64,000 bases of DNA from Leisingera thetidis (GCF_025857195.1 NZ_CP109787.1:3971001-4035000); one strand, 5' to 3'. Positions 1 through 8,076 are shown, counted from the first letter of the stretch. Numbers and translations: made by a program. The notes: generated by a model not told the origin, from the letters alone.

Positions 1-99
1 ACCGGACAACTTGCCCTTGAGGCCGGAACATTTTAAAGGGGCCGGTCTTTTGCTGCCGCGGACTGCGTCTGCGCGCCCCGAAACAAACGGATCCGACCC

Positions 100-735
100 A
101 TGACCCGCACGCATATTCCCGGCATCCTTGCCATGGCCGCCGTGGTGCTGGCCTCCAACGTCCTGGTGCAATTCCTGTTCGGCCAGTGGCTGACATGGGG
201 CGCCTTCACCTACCCGGCCGCCTTTCTGGTCACCGATGTGATGAACCGGGTCTACGGCGCCGCCGCTGCGCGCAAGGTGGTGCTGGCCGGGTTCATCACC
301 GGGGTGATCTGCTCGCTGATCGGCACCCGGATCATGCTGCAGGGCGACGGCTTCACCTATCCGGCCGTCACCCTGCGGATTGCGCTTGGCTCCGGCCTGG
401 CCTTCCTGACGGCACAGATGCTGGATATCGCGGTCTTTGCCGCCCTGCGCGAGGGAAAATGGTGGCGTGCGCCGCTGGCCTCCACCCTGATCGGCTCTTC
501 GGCGGACACTGCCATCTTCTTTACCGTGGCCTTTTCCGTCTCCCTGCGCGGGCTGGAGCCGGCCAACGACGTCTCCTGGGCGGGAGACATGCTGCCGCTG
601 ATCGGACAGGGGCCGGTTGTGCCGTATTGGGTTTCCCTGGCATTTGCCGATTGGCTGGTGAAACTGACGCTTGCCCTGGCCGCACTTGTGCCTTTCCGCA
701 TCATCGTGCGTAAACTGACCAAAAAGACCACATGA
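100..735 (+). CDS. yhhQ: Queuosine precursor transporter (VUT/YhhQ family)
   Basis: A 211-residue, very hydrophobic protein of the vitamin-uptake-like (VUT/YhhQ) family. Known members import queuine or preQ1-type precursors across the inner membrane for tRNA queuosine synthesis. About six membrane segments can be read, with the short polar motif TDVMNRVYG near residues 45-53, typical of the family, and a basic C-terminus (VRKLTKKTT). The length is normal for the family. The ATG lies 37 bases after a purine-poor leader with no strong ribosome site. It is followed by an independent transcription element at 743-963, so it is probably monocistronic. Family assignment is firm; the exact substrate is inferred. 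Confidence 0.9.
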   Translation: MTRTHIPGILAMAAVVLASNVLVQFLFGQWLTWGAFTYPAAFLVTDVMNRVYGAAAARKVVLAGFITGVICSLIGTRIMLQGDGFTYPAVTLRIALGSGLAFLTAQMLDIAVFAALREGKWWRAPLASTLIGSSADTAIFFTVAFSVSLRGLEPANDVSWAGDMLPLIGQGPVVPYWVSLAFADWLVKLTLALAALVPFRIIVRKLTKKTT

Positions 736-742
736 TTTTGTT

Positions 743-771
743 TTGACATTAACCGAATCTGTGGCAGGCTG
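743..771 (+). promoter_or_regulatory. Candidate promoter of the structured leader element
   Basis: A consensus -35 hexamer TTGACA (743-748) is followed 17 bases later by AGGCTG, a poor -10 match (766-771). It sits just after the yhhQ stop codon and about 20-40 bases before the strong ribosome site at 791. The -35 match and spacing are visible; the assignment as a promoter is inference. Confidence 0.35.
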
Positions 772-804
772 GGGGCACACGAAACATCAGAAAGGAGGTG
801 CCCA

Positions 805-882
805 TTGTCTAGAGAAGCTATGGAGAGCAGTGCCGGAACAGTTCAGAAGGAGTGCGGCCGAGGCAGCCCTTGGTACGTATAG
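805..882 (+). CDS. Possible 25-residue leader peptide
   Basis: A TTG codon lies 6 bases after a perfect GGAGG and opens a 25-codon frame ending in TAG at 880-882. An in-frame ATG at 820 would give a 20-residue product. The peptide is polar (one Cys, ending SPWYV) with no signal or membrane segment. The ribosome site is the strongest I saw in the window, yet a downstream anti-SD sequence could hide it. I do not recognise the peptide. It may be translated in its own right, or the frame may be incidental inside a structured RNA. Confidence 0.35.
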   Translation: MSREAMESSAGTVQKECGRGSPWYV

Positions 883-928
883 ACCCCTGAATTGGTGCTG
901 ACCTAACCGGTGCACCTCCTATCATCTC

Positions 929-963
929 GAAGGGCTGTTCCCCGCGTGTGGAACAGCCCTTTC
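929..963 (+). terminator. Terminator-like hairpin before arfB
   Basis: AGGGCTGTTCC (931-941) pairs perfectly with GGAACAGCCCT (950-960) around an 8-base loop. The stem extends by one A-T pair, followed by TTCGATTTCG. It sits 30 bases before the arfB start, so it either ends the upstream RNA or acts as an attenuator. Confidence 0.65.
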
Positions 964-993
964 GATTTCGTAAAGCGCGTTTCATAAAGAGCC

Positions 994-1413
994 ATGATCC
1001 GCATCAACGAGCAAATCACCCTGCAGGACTGGGAAATCACCGAGAGCTTCATCCGCGCCTCGGGCCCCGGCGGGCAGAATGTGAACAAGGTGGCGACCGC
1101 GGTCGAGCTGCGGTTCGAGGCGGCGCGCTCGCCGGCGCTGGCGCCCGCAGTCAAGAACCGGCTGAAACGGCTGGCGGGCCGCCGCTGGACCAAGGAGGGC
1201 GCGATCCTGCTGCAATGCGACGAGACCCGGTCGCAGCAAAGGAACCGCGAGATCGTGCGCGAGCGGCTGGCGGACCTGGTGCGCAAGGCGCTGGTGGCGC
1301 CCAAGCGGCGCATCGCCACCAAACCCACCCGCGGGTCCATCAAGCGGCGGCTGGAGGCCAAGAAGCAGCGCGGCGGCCTGAAAGCGACGCGCGGTAAAAT
1401 CGACCCGGATTGA
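994..1413 (+). CDS. arfB: Alternative ribosome-rescue peptidyl-tRNA hydrolase ArfB
   Basis: A 139-residue class-I release-factor-like hydrolase (YaeJ/ArfB). It frees nascent chains from ribosomes stalled on non-stop mRNAs. The catalytic GGQ is at residues 26-28 within SGPGGQNVNK. The C-terminal 40 residues form the long basic tail (KPTRGSIKRRLEAKKQR region) that enters the empty mRNA channel. There is no codon-recognition domain, which separates it from RF1/RF2, and the length matches ArfB. The start is preceded by AAAGAGCC and lies 30 bases after the 929-963 hairpin, so read-through of that hairpin could control expression. Confidence 0.93.
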   Translation: MIRINEQITLQDWEITESFIRASGPGGQNVNKVATAVELRFEAARSPALAPAVKNRLKRLAGRRWTKEGAILLQCDETRSQQRNREIVRERLADLVRKALVAPKRRIATKPTRGSIKRRLEAKKQRGGLKATRGKIDPD

Positions 1414-1479
1414 TCCGGCGGATTGCACCCGCGGCCTGACCGGCCCATGCTGGCGCCAGACAACCGGGAGGATCAGATC

Positions 1480-2226
1480 ATGCGGCTGGACGGGAAAACC
1501 GCCATCGTGACCGGCGGCGCTTCGGGGTTTGGCGCAGGCATTGCGCGCAAGTTCCTGGCCGAAGGCGCCCGGGTGATGATTGCCGATATCAACGGGGCCG
1601 CGGCGCAGGAGATGGCTGCCGGGCTGGGCGGCAGCGTCCTGGCGCAGGCGGTGGATGTTTCCGAGGGTGACTCGGTCGATGCGATGGCCGAGGCCGCGCT
1701 GCGGGCCTTCGGGCATCTCGACATCCTGGTCAACAACGCCGGTGTCACCCATCTGCCCGCGCCGCTGGAGGACATCAGCGAAGACGATTTCGACCGGGTG
1801 ATGCGGGTAAACATGAAATCCGTCTACCTGACCGCCCGCGCCTTGGTTCCGCACATGAAGGCGCGCAAGTCCGGCGCGATCCTGAATGTCGCCTCCACCG
1901 CCGGCGTTTCGCCGCGCCCCAGCCTCAACTGGTACAATGCCTCCAAGGGCTGGATGATCACCGCGACCAAGACCATGGCAATCGAACTCGCCCCCCACGG
2001 CGTGCGGGTCAACGCGATCAACCCGGTGGCGGGGGAAACCCCGCTGCTGAAATCCTTCATGGGCGAAGATACCCCGGAAATCCGCGCCAAGTTCCTGTCG
2101 ACCATCCCGATCGGCCGGTTTTCCACGCCTGAGGACATGGGCAACGCCGCCTGCTTCCTGTGCTCGGACGAGGCCGGCATGGTGACCGGCGTTGCAATGG
2201 AAGTGGACGGAGGGCGCTGCATATGA
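1480..2226 (+). CDS. Short-chain dehydrogenase/reductase (SDR)
   Basis: A 248-residue classical SDR oxidoreductase, probably cytoplasmic and NAD(P)-dependent. The cofactor motif TGGASGFG is at residues 11-18, NNAG at 85-88, the catalytic Ser near 139 and YNASK at 152-156. The C-terminus ends in the usual VDGG region. I chose the ATG at 1480 because GGGAGG lies 8 bases upstream and the Rossmann strand begins at once; an earlier in-frame start at 1423 would add 19 unlikely residues. Its stop overlaps the start of the cupin gene (ATGA), so the two are coupled. Substrate unknown; 3-oxoacyl or sugar alcohol reductase roles are both possible. Confidence 0.87.
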   Translation: MRLDGKTAIVTGGASGFGAGIARKFLAEGARVMIADINGAAAQEMAAGLGGSVLAQAVDVSEGDSVDAMAEAALRAFGHLDILVNNAGVTHLPAPLEDISEDDFDRVMRVNMKSVYLTARALVPHMKARKSGAILNVASTAGVSPRPSLNWYNASKGWMITATKTMAIELAPHGVRVNAINPVAGETPLLKSFMGEDTPEIRAKFLSTIPIGRFSTPEDMGNAACFLCSDEAGMVTGVAMEVDGGRCI

Positions 2227-2576
2227 AGACCGTGAACCTGGCGGAAAAACTCGGGCACTTCTCCAGCCATTGGGACCCGCATGTGGTGGCGGATTACAAT
2301 GGCAACGACGTGATGGTGGTGAAGTTCCAGGGCGAGTTCCCGTTTCACCACCACCCGGACACCGATGATTTCTTCCTGGTCCTTGACGGTGAAATGGTGA
2401 TGGACATCGCAGGCCAGCCGCCGCAAACCGTCCGCGCGGGCGAATTGCTCGTGGTCCCCAAGGGCGCCAGCCACCGCCCCCGCGCCGAACAGGAATGCAA
2501 GGTGCTGCTGATCGAACCCAAGGGCGAGCCGAACACCGGCGATCCGGCAACCGCAGCCCCCAAGCCGCGGATATGA
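2223..2576 (+). CDS. Small cupin-domain protein
   Basis: A 117-residue single-domain cupin. The metal-binding pattern HHHPDTDDFFLVLDGE (residues 42-57) plus His84 in the second cupin motif (VVPKGASHRP) indicates a metal site in a beta barrel. It overlaps the SDR stop codon by four bases (ATGA), so the two are made together. The pair probably acts on one metabolite, for example as isomerase or dioxygenase plus dehydrogenase, but no substrate can be read from the sequence. The C-terminal 20 residues are Pro/Ala-rich and probably disordered. The frame starts at residue 1 of the recognisable domain, so the start is reliable. Confidence 0.8.
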   Translation: MKTVNLAEKLGHFSSHWDPHVVADYNGNDVMVVKFQGEFPFHHHPDTDDFFLVLDGEMVMDIAGQPPQTVRAGELLVVPKGASHRPRAEQECKVLLIEPKGEPNTGDPATAAPKPRI

Positions 2577-2584
2577 CGCCAGCG

Positions 2585-2620
2585 TTTTCACCTTTGCAGA
2601 AATACTCCCGCCGGAGGCAG
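2585..2620 (+). repeat. AAATACTC-type intergenic repeat, copy A
   Basis: TTCACCTTTGCAGAAATACTCCCGCC begins nine bases after the cupin stop codon and is followed by GGAGGCAGCG. Related copies are at 36416, 45117 and 45665-45732 (reverse). The following bases 2620-2655 form a GC-rich hairpin (GCGCGC/GCGCGC). It always lies close to a stop codon, which suggests a 3'-end processing or termination role. Confidence 0.6.
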
Positions 2621-2661
2621 CGCGCGCCAGCGCGCTTCGGCCACGCGAAGGACTGCTTGTT

Positions 2662-3684
2662 ATGATCCCCGGCCCCCGGAATCTGATCACCGACGTGCCC
2701 GGCATCCTTGTCGGCAATGCCCAGGATGCCACGCTGAAATCCGGCACAACCGTGCTGACATCAGACAGCCCCTTCACCGCCGCGGTGCATGTGATGGGCG
2801 GCGCACCGGGCACCCGGGAGACGGATCTGCTGGCACCGGACAAATCGGTGGCCAGAATCGACGCGCTGGTGCTGTCCGGCGGCTCGGCCTTCGGGCTCGA
2901 TGCTTGTTCCGGGGTGATGGATGCGCTGCGCGCCAAGGGCCGCGGCTTTCCGGCCGGCCCGGCGCGGGTGCCGCTGGTGCCGGGCGCAATCCTGTTCGAT
3001 CTGCTGAACGGCGGCCGGAAAGACTGGGAGCAGAACCCCTACCGTGCGCTTGGCCGGGCAGCCTTTGACGGCGCGGCAGAGGCGTTTGCCCTCGGCTCGT
3101 CCGGCGCAGGCACCGGTGCCCTGACCGCCATGCTCAAGGGCGGGCTCGGCTCGGCCTCGCTGGTGCTGGACAGCGGCGTGACCGTGGGCGCGCTGGTGGC
3201 CGCCAATCCGATGGGCGCCGTCACCACGCCCGGAGAGCGGCACTTCTGGGCCGCCCCGTATGAAATCGGCGGCGAGTACGGCGGTCTCGGCCCCGACCCC
3301 TCTGCCGGGCTGGGCCGCAGCCTGGACAGCCGCAAGCTGGCCGCCATGCAGACACTGGGCGGTGCGGCCCTGCCTGCGGAGCACGCCAACACCACCATTG
3401 CCATCGTCGCCACCGATGCCGCCCTCACCAAGGCGCAATGCCAGCGCCTGGCCACGGCCGCCCATGACGGCATCGGCCGCGCCATCGTTCCGGCCCATGC
3501 ACCCGGCGACGGCGACCTGGTGTTTGCCGCCAGCACCGGTGCCCGCGCCCTGGCCCAGCCGGACGCGGGCCTCGGCCCGCTCTGCCATGCCGCCGCCCTG
3601 TGCCTGAGCCGCGCCATCGCCCGCGCCGTCTATCACGCCCGGCCGGAACCGGGCGACCTGCTGCCCTGCTGGGCAGCGCCTTGA
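2662..3684 (+). CDS. P1 family self-processing peptidase (DmpA/NylC-like)
   Basis: A 340-residue N-terminal-nucleophile hydrolase of peptidase family P1 (S58). The family includes L-aminopeptidase DmpA, beta-peptidyl aminopeptidases and nylon-oligomer hydrolase NylC. The early LSGGSAFGLD motif (71-80) and late APGDGDLVFAAS segment are characteristic. The likely autocleavage site is Asn243-Thr244 in HANTTIAIVATD, which would leave Thr as the nucleophile of the beta chain. There is no signal peptide, so it is probably cytoplasmic. It stands alone after an intergenic repeat; GAAGGA lies 9 bases before the ATG. Substrate is open. Confidence 0.85.
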   Translation: MIPGPRNLITDVPGILVGNAQDATLKSGTTVLTSDSPFTAAVHVMGGAPGTRETDLLAPDKSVARIDALVLSGGSAFGLDACSGVMDALRAKGRGFPAGPARVPLVPGAILFDLLNGGRKDWEQNPYRALGRAAFDGAAEAFALGSSGAGTGALTAMLKGGLGSASLVLDSGVTVGALVAANPMGAVTTPGERHFWAAPYEIGGEYGGLGPDPSAGLGRSLDSRKLAAMQTLGGAALPAEHANTTIAIVATDAALTKAQCQRLATAAHDGIGRAIVPAHAPGDGDLVFAASTGARALAQPDAGLGPLCHAAALCLSRAIARAVYHARPEPGDLLPCWAAP

Positions 3685-3731
3685 ACGGCCGCAACTTTCC
3701 GCCGGGACGTTGATGCGCGTCAAACTGCCGG

Positions 3732-3760
3732 TTGACACTGCCGGCTATTGGATCATGAGT
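3732..3760 (+). promoter_or_regulatory. Candidate promoter of cytochrome c gene
   Basis: TTGACA (3732-3737) is followed by a 17-base spacer and ATGAGT (3755-3760), a weak -10. The cytochrome start lies 35 bases further on. The -35 match is visible; the rest is inference. Confidence 0.35.
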
Positions 3761-3794
3761 CACACGTGCCAACTCAGAAACCGGAGCAAGCAAC

Positions 3795-4256
3795 ATGAAA
3801 CCTCTCGTAACCGCCGCCGTTTTCGGCCTCCTCGCCGCCCCCGCCTTTGCCGAAGGCGACCCGGAAGCCGGCGAGAAGGGGTTCAACAAATGCAAATCCT
3901 GCCACACCATCACCTCCGATGCCGGTGACGTGATCGTCAAGGGCGGCAAGACCGGCCCCAACCTGTGGGGCTTGGCCGGCCGCACCGCCGGCAGCCTGGA
4001 GGATTTCAACTACAGCGACGACCTGGCCGCCGCGGGCGAAGCCGGCCTCACCTGGGACGAAGAGAAATTCGTCGCCTTCACCACCGACCCCAAGAAATTC
4101 CTGCAGGCCGAAACCGGCAACGCCAAGGCCAAGTCGAAAATGTCGTTCCGCCTGAAAAAGGGCGGCGAGGACATTTTTGCCTTCCTGGCCAGCCACGGCC
4201 CGGCTCCGGCCGGGGACGCCGCCACCGAAGACAGCGCGGAAGCGGTCTCCGAATAA
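3795..4256 (+). CDS. Periplasmic c-type cytochrome (cytochrome c2 type)
   Basis: A 153-residue class-I cytochrome c exported by Sec. The signal peptide ends at AFA (residue 19). The haem motif CKSCH is at 33-37 and the axial Met is probably Met116 in SKMSF. The GPNLWGLAGR segment after the haem site is typical of cytochrome c2/c550, which shuttles electrons between the bc1 complex and terminal acceptors. An acidic tail follows. AGCAAG lies a few bases before the ATG and a clean terminator follows, so this is a single-gene unit. It may serve respiration generally; a direct link to the nap operon 19 kb away cannot be claimed. Confidence 0.9.
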   Translation: MKPLVTAAVFGLLAAPAFAEGDPEAGEKGFNKCKSCHTITSDAGDVIVKGGKTGPNLWGLAGRTAGSLEDFNYSDDLAAAGEAGLTWDEEKFVAFTTDPKKFLQAETGNAKAKSKMSFRLKKGGEDIFAFLASHGPAPAGDAATEDSAEAVSE

Positions 4257-4283
4257 CGCCCGGATTGCCGGCAGCACTGCATC

Positions 4284-4312
4284 AAAGCCGCGGCATTTTC
4301 GCCGCGGCTTTT
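4284..4312 (+). terminator. Rho-independent terminator after cytochrome c
   Basis: AAAGCCGCGGC pairs with GCCGCGGCTTTT around the six-base loop ATTTTC, 28 bases after the cytochrome stop codon. Confidence 0.85.
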
Positions 4313-4408
4313 CGCGTAATTGCTTTCGCAGCCTGCAGGCGTTAGCGGTGGGAGCCAGGTCATCGCATTTGCGGCAGGCCGCGCCAGAAAAACCGTCACG
4401 GACACAGC

Positions 4409-4951
4409 ATGAGCCACATGATCCCCGCCTGGGTGAACGGCGATTTGACACCGGTGGACAAGCTGGCCGCGCATGAGCGCGGGCTGAAGCACAAGGCGGT
4501 CTCCGTCTTTGTGGTGAAAGGCGTGGAAATCCTGATGCAGCGCCGGGCGATGGGCAAGTACCACACCCCCGGCCTCTGGGCGAACACCTGCTGCACCCAC
4601 CCGATGTGGGAGGAGCAGCCCTCGGCCTGCGCGGTGCGGCGGATGCAGGAGGAGCTGGGAATTACCGGGCTGTACCCGGAATTCCGCCACCACCTGGAAT
4701 ACCGCGCCGACGTCGGCAACGGCTTGGTTGAGCATGAGGCGGTCGACGTCTTTCTGGCCCATGTGCACCGGCCCCTGAAGATCGCCCCCAACCCGGATGA
4801 GGTGATGGAAACCCGCTGGGTTGACTACCACGATCTGCTTGCCGAAGTCAGCCGCCACCCCGAACGGTTCACCCCCTGGCTCAAGATCTACCTGCACACC
4901 TATGCCGATGTGATTTTCGGACCCGACCTGATCATCGCCGGCCGGGGCTGA
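4409..4951 (+). CDS. idi: Isopentenyl-diphosphate delta-isomerase, type I
   Basis: A 180-residue Nudix-fold isomerase that interconverts isopentenyl and dimethylallyl diphosphate for isoprenoid, quinone and carotenoid synthesis. The active-site cysteine region NTCCTHP is at residues 59-65, the Nudix-like REEL-type helix is RRMQEELGI (76-84), and the metal/catalytic acid motif EHE is at 107-109. The length matches the type I enzyme. The upstream ribosome site is weak. There is no adjacent isoprenoid gene, and it is followed by an unrelated monooxygenase with its own ribosome site. Confidence 0.94.
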   Translation: MSHMIPAWVNGDLTPVDKLAAHERGLKHKAVSVFVVKGVEILMQRRAMGKYHTPGLWANTCCTHPMWEEQPSACAVRRMQEELGITGLYPEFRHHLEYRADVGNGLVEHEAVDVFLAHVHRPLKIAPNPDEVMETRWVDYHDLLAEVSRHPERFTPWLKIYLHTYADVIFGPDLIIAGRG

Positions 4952-5045
4952 ACCGGCCCCCCGCCCTTCCGCCTGCCTCCGCATCCAGTTGCTCCAGCCT
5001 GCAGGCTGTGGTTATCTGCCCGGAATATTAGGAGGCATGCTTACT

Positions 5046-6302
5046 ATGACCATTCTCATCGCCGGCGGCGGCATTGCCGGCCTGGCACTCGGCCTCACCC
5101 TGCATCAGACCGGCGTGCCCTTCCATATCTTCGAGACCGTCCGGAAGCTGAAGCCGCTGGGCGTGGGCATCAACCTGCAGCCCAATGCGGTGCGGGAGCT
5201 TCATGACCTGGGACTGGCGCGGGACCTGGATGCCATCGGGGTGAAAACCCGCCAGCTGGGGTTTTACAGCAAGCTGGGCAAACCAATCTGGGAGGAGCCG
5301 CGCGGCACCTGGGCGGGCTATGCCTGGCCGCAGTATTCGGTGCACCGGGGCGCCTTGCAGATGATGCTGTTCCGGGCCCTGATGGAACGCGCCGGGCCAA
5401 GCTGCCTCAGCACCGGGGCGCGGGTCCTTGGTTTTGAGTCCACCGGCAGCGGCGCGGCGCTGCGGCTGGAGGGCGGACAGCGGATCGAAGGACGGCTGGC
5501 GGCGGCGGCCGATGGCATTCACTCCGCCGTGCGCGCGCAGATGGTGCCGGACGAGGGCGCCCCGGTCTGGAACGGCCGCATCCTGTGGCGCGCCACCACC
5601 CGCGCGCCGGAATTCAAGGGCGGCGCGGCGATGGCGATGATCGGCCATGACCATCTGCGGCTGGTGGCCTATCCGATCTCGGCGCCCGGCCCCGGCGGGC
5701 GGGCGGAAATGAACTGGATTGCGGAGAAGCGTTTTGATCCTTCCGCGGCCTGGCGCAAGGAAGACTGGAACCGGCCCGCGGATATCAGCGAGTTCCTGCC
5801 GGATTTCCAAAGCTGGCGGTTCGGCTGGATCGACGTGCCGGCCCTGATCCGCGGGGCGGAGACGGTCTATGAATATCCGATGGTGGACCGCGACCCGCTG
5901 ACGACCTGGACAGCGGGCAATGTGACGCTGATGGGCGATGCGGCGCATCCGACCTATCCGGTGGGCTCCAACGGGGCGAGCCAGGCCATCGTGGATGCCA
6001 GGGTGATCGGGGCGAAGCTGCTGGAGCACGGGCTGAACGCCGGCGCCCTCAGGGCTTACGAAGCTGACGTGCGGCCGCTGACCACCGCCGTGGGTCTCGC
6101 CAACCGCGCGGGCGGCGGTCCGGATGCCATCCTGCAGCGGGTCGAAGACCTTTGCGGCGGAGACTTCCGGGACATCGGCCAGGTGCTCCCGCAGGAGGAT
6201 CTGGCGGCCCATGCCGCCAAGTACAAATCCATCGCCGGTTTTTCCATCAGCGGCCTGAATGCCCGGCCGAGCACCATCCCGCCCGGTGCGCGCATCGGCT
6301 GA
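5046..6302 (+). CDS. FAD-dependent aromatic-ring type monooxygenase
   Basis: A 418-residue group-A flavoprotein monooxygenase (PhzS / 3-hydroxybenzoate 6-hydroxylase-like). The dinucleotide motif GGGIAG opens the protein (residues 7-12), the family's second motif reads AAADGIHSAVR near 155-165, and GDAAHP occurs around residue 297, where FAD ribityl contacts lie. I prefer the ATG at 5046: AGGAGG at 5030-5035 is 10 bases upstream, while the ATG at 5037 sits only one base after it. It is probably a soluble NAD(P)H-dependent hydroxylase; the substrate is unknown. It is followed by repeat elements and the convergent glpK. Confidence 0.85.
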   Translation: MTILIAGGGIAGLALGLTLHQTGVPFHIFETVRKLKPLGVGINLQPNAVRELHDLGLARDLDAIGVKTRQLGFYSKLGKPIWEEPRGTWAGYAWPQYSVHRGALQMMLFRALMERAGPSCLSTGARVLGFESTGSGAALRLEGGQRIEGRLAAAADGIHSAVRAQMVPDEGAPVWNGRILWRATTRAPEFKGGAAMAMIGHDHLRLVAYPISAPGPGGRAEMNWIAEKRFDPSAAWRKEDWNRPADISEFLPDFQSWRFGWIDVPALIRGAETVYEYPMVDRDPLTTWTAGNVTLMGDAAHPTYPVGSNGASQAIVDARVIGAKLLEHGLNAGALRAYEADVRPLTTAVGLANRAGGGPDAILQRVEDLCGGDFRDIGQVLPQEDLAAHAAKYKSIAGFSISGLNARPSTIPPGARIG

Positions 6303-6307
6303 CGGAG

Positions 6308-6382
6308 CGCTCCCGCGCCTGTGCCGCCGCATCAAAGATGCCGCGGCAAGCCTTGGGCCCGGCGCCGCCCTGCCGGGCGGCG
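6308..6382 (-). repeat. Double-hairpin intergenic repeat, copy 1
   Basis: Read on the minus strand: an 8-bp GC hairpin (6382-6363), then GGGCCCAA, a second hairpin with GCATC/GATGC arms, then GGCGCGGGAGCG ending at 6308. It starts 6 bases after the monooxygenase stop and points back toward that gene. It forms an inverted pair with the copy at 6498. Bases 6383-6497 between them show no recognisable gene. Confidence 0.65.
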
Positions 6383-6497
6383 TGCGCATGCGGCCGGCCG
6401 CGGGCCAAGGTCCGCCTCAGCCGCCGCACCAGCAGCGCGGTGTTCCTGAACGCGCGGACGGCCGGGCGCATATCCGATGGCTTTTCAGTATGGAGAA

Positions 6498-6570
6498 GCG
6501 CCGCGCGAAGCGCGGCGCCGGGCCCAACTGCGAAGGCACATTCTTTGAATGGGGCTGAACAGGCGGGAGC
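6498..6570 (+). repeat. Double-hairpin intergenic repeat, copy 2
   Basis: Hairpin GCGCCGCGC/GCGCGGCGC (6498-6518), then CGGGCCCAACTG, a second hairpin CATTC/GAATG (6539-6551), and the end motif AGGCGGGAGC (6561-6570). It lies 16 bases before the glpK stop codon on the opposite strand. Confidence 0.7.
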
Positions 6571-6585
6571 CGCCCGCCCGCTGTG

Positions 6586-8076
6586 TCACACTCCGATCAC
6601 CGCCTGCACCGCGCGCTGCCAGCGGGCATAGGCCGCTTCGCGGACCTCGGGCTGCATCATCGGGGTGAACTGGCGGTCGAGCTTCCAGGTTTCTGCAAAC
6701 CCCGCCTGATCCGGATAGATCCCGGCCCGCATCCCCGCCAGCCAGGCGGCGCCCAGCGCGGTGGTTTCCTGCATCACCGGGCGGTCAACGGCAGCGCCCA
6801 GAAGATCCGAGAGGCTCTGCATCGTCCAGTCGCTGGCGCTCATGCCGCCGTCGACTCGCAGGGTCACAGTGTGGTGGCTGTCGTCCTCCCAGTCGGCGCG
6901 CATCGCCTCATAGAGATCGCGGGTCTGGTAGGCGACGCTTTGCAGCGCGGCGCGGGCAAATTCCGCAGGGCCCGAGTTGCGGGTGAGGCCAAAGACCGCC
7001 CCCTGGCAATCCGGCTGCCAGTAAGGCGCGCCAAGACCGGTGAAGGCGGGCACCAGGATCACGTCCTGACCCGGATCGGCCCGCAGCGCCAGCTCCCCCG
7101 ATTGCGAGGCCTGTTCGATGATCCCCAAACCGTCGCGCAGCCATTGCACCGCGGCACCGGCAATGAAAATCGAGCCTTCCAGCGCAAACGCCGGCTTGCC
7201 GTCCAGCTGATAGGCAATGGTGGTCAGCATCCGGTTCTTGGACACCACCGGCGCATCGCCGGTGTTCAGAAGGGCAAAACAGCCGGTGCCATAGGTGGAT
7301 TTCATCATCCCCGGCTGGAAACAGGCCTGGCCGATGGTGGCGGCCTGCTGATCGCCGGCCGCGCCCAGGATCGGGATCGCGCCGCCCAGGATCCGCGGAT
7401 CGGTCACGCCGAACTCTGCAGCGCTGTCCTTTACCTCCGGCAGCATCTGCTGCGGCACCTCCAGGAGGTCGCTGATGGTGCGGCTCCAGCGGCCCTTGCG
7501 GATGTCATACATCAGCGTGCGCGCCGCGTTGGTGGCGTCGGTCGCATGGGACGCGCCGCCCGTGAGGCGCCAGATCAGGAAGGTATCGATGGTGCCGAAC
7601 AGAAGATCCCCCGTCGCGGCCCGGCTGCGCGCGCCCGGAACGGTGTCGAGGATCCATTTCACCTTGGTGCCGGAGAAATAGGGATCAAGCAGCAGCCCGG
7701 TGCGGTCAGTGACCATTTCTTCATGTCCCGCCTTGCGCAGCGCCTCGCAGATGGCGGCGGTGCGGCGGTCCTGCCAGACAATGGCGTTGTGAATGGCTTT
7801 GCCGGTGGCCCTGTCCCAGACCACGGTGGTTTCGCGCTGGTTGGTGATGCCGATGCCCGCGATGTCCGAAGCGGAGACATCCAGGTCCGCCATCGCCTTG
7901 CGGCAGACGGCTACGGTGGTCTCCCAGATCTCCTCCGGGTCATGCTCGACCCAGCCCGCTTGCGGGTAATGCTGGGTGAATTCCTGCTGCGCGGTGCCCG
8001 CGACCCGCATTCCCGCATCAAACAGGATTGCCCGGGTCGACGTGGTGCCCTGATCAATTGCCAGAATATAGGTCAT
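6586..8076 (-). CDS. glpK: Glycerol kinase
   Basis: A 496-residue FGGY-family sugar kinase that phosphorylates glycerol to glycerol 3-phosphate. The N-terminal phosphate loop DQGTTSTRA is at residues 8-16, and the family signatures ([17 protein letters not shown] and the C-terminal DGGMSASDW) are all present. The length is that of GlpK. There is no glpD or glpF neighbour in the window, so it stands alone, upstream of the convergent monooxygenase. A 67-base gap separates its start from the end of panC on the same strand, so panBC could read into it. Confidence 0.96.
   Translation of the reverse strand: MTYILAIDQGTTSTRAILFDAGMRVAGTAQQEFTQHYPQAGWVEHDPEEIWETTVAVCRKAMADLDVSASDIAGIGITNQRETTVVWDRATGKAIHNAIVWQDRRTAAICEALRKAGHEEMVTDRTGLLLDPYFSGTKVKWILDTVPGARSRAATGDLLFGTIDTFLIWRLTGGASHATDATNAARTLMYDIRKGRWSRTISDLLEVPQQMLPEVKDSAAEFGVTDPRILGGAIPILGAAGDQQAATIGQACFQPGMMKSTYGTGCFALLNTGDAPVVSKNRMLTTIAYQLDGKPAFALEGSIFIAGAAVQWLRDGLGIIEQASQSGELALRADPGQDVILVPAFTGLGAPYWQPDCQGAVFGLTRNSGPAEFARAALQSVAYQTRDLYEAMRADWEDDSHHTVTLRVDGGMSASDWTMQSLSDLLGAAVDRPVMQETTALGAAWLAGMRAGIYPDQAGFAETWKLDRQFTPMMQPEVREAAYARWQRAVQAVIGV

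Larger units (their letters stand above)
791..963 (+). ncRNA. Structured leader or small RNA with SD and anti-SD segments
   Basis: This element begins with AAAGGAGGTG, a perfect match to the 16S rRNA anti-Shine-Dalgarno tail. About 110 bases later GCACCTCC (912-919) is the exact reverse complement of GGAGGTGC (794-801). GTCTA (807-811) can also pair with TAGAC (880-884), and GGTGC (895-899) competes with the first pairing for GCACC. The block ends in a terminator-like hairpin. It lies between yhhQ and arfB, so it is either a stand-alone small RNA or an attenuating leader of arfB. I considered SRP RNA and 6S RNA but did not find their conserved core. The pairings are visible; the function is unknown. 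Confidence 0.45.

Noticed and set aside
791..963. SRP RNA or 6S RNA for the structured element upstream of arfB
   Set aside because: It contains an AGAAGGAG...GGCCGAGGCAG stretch faintly like SRP RNA, but the highly conserved GGAA-loop helix is missing, and 6S RNA normally precedes a folate cycloligase gene, not arfB.
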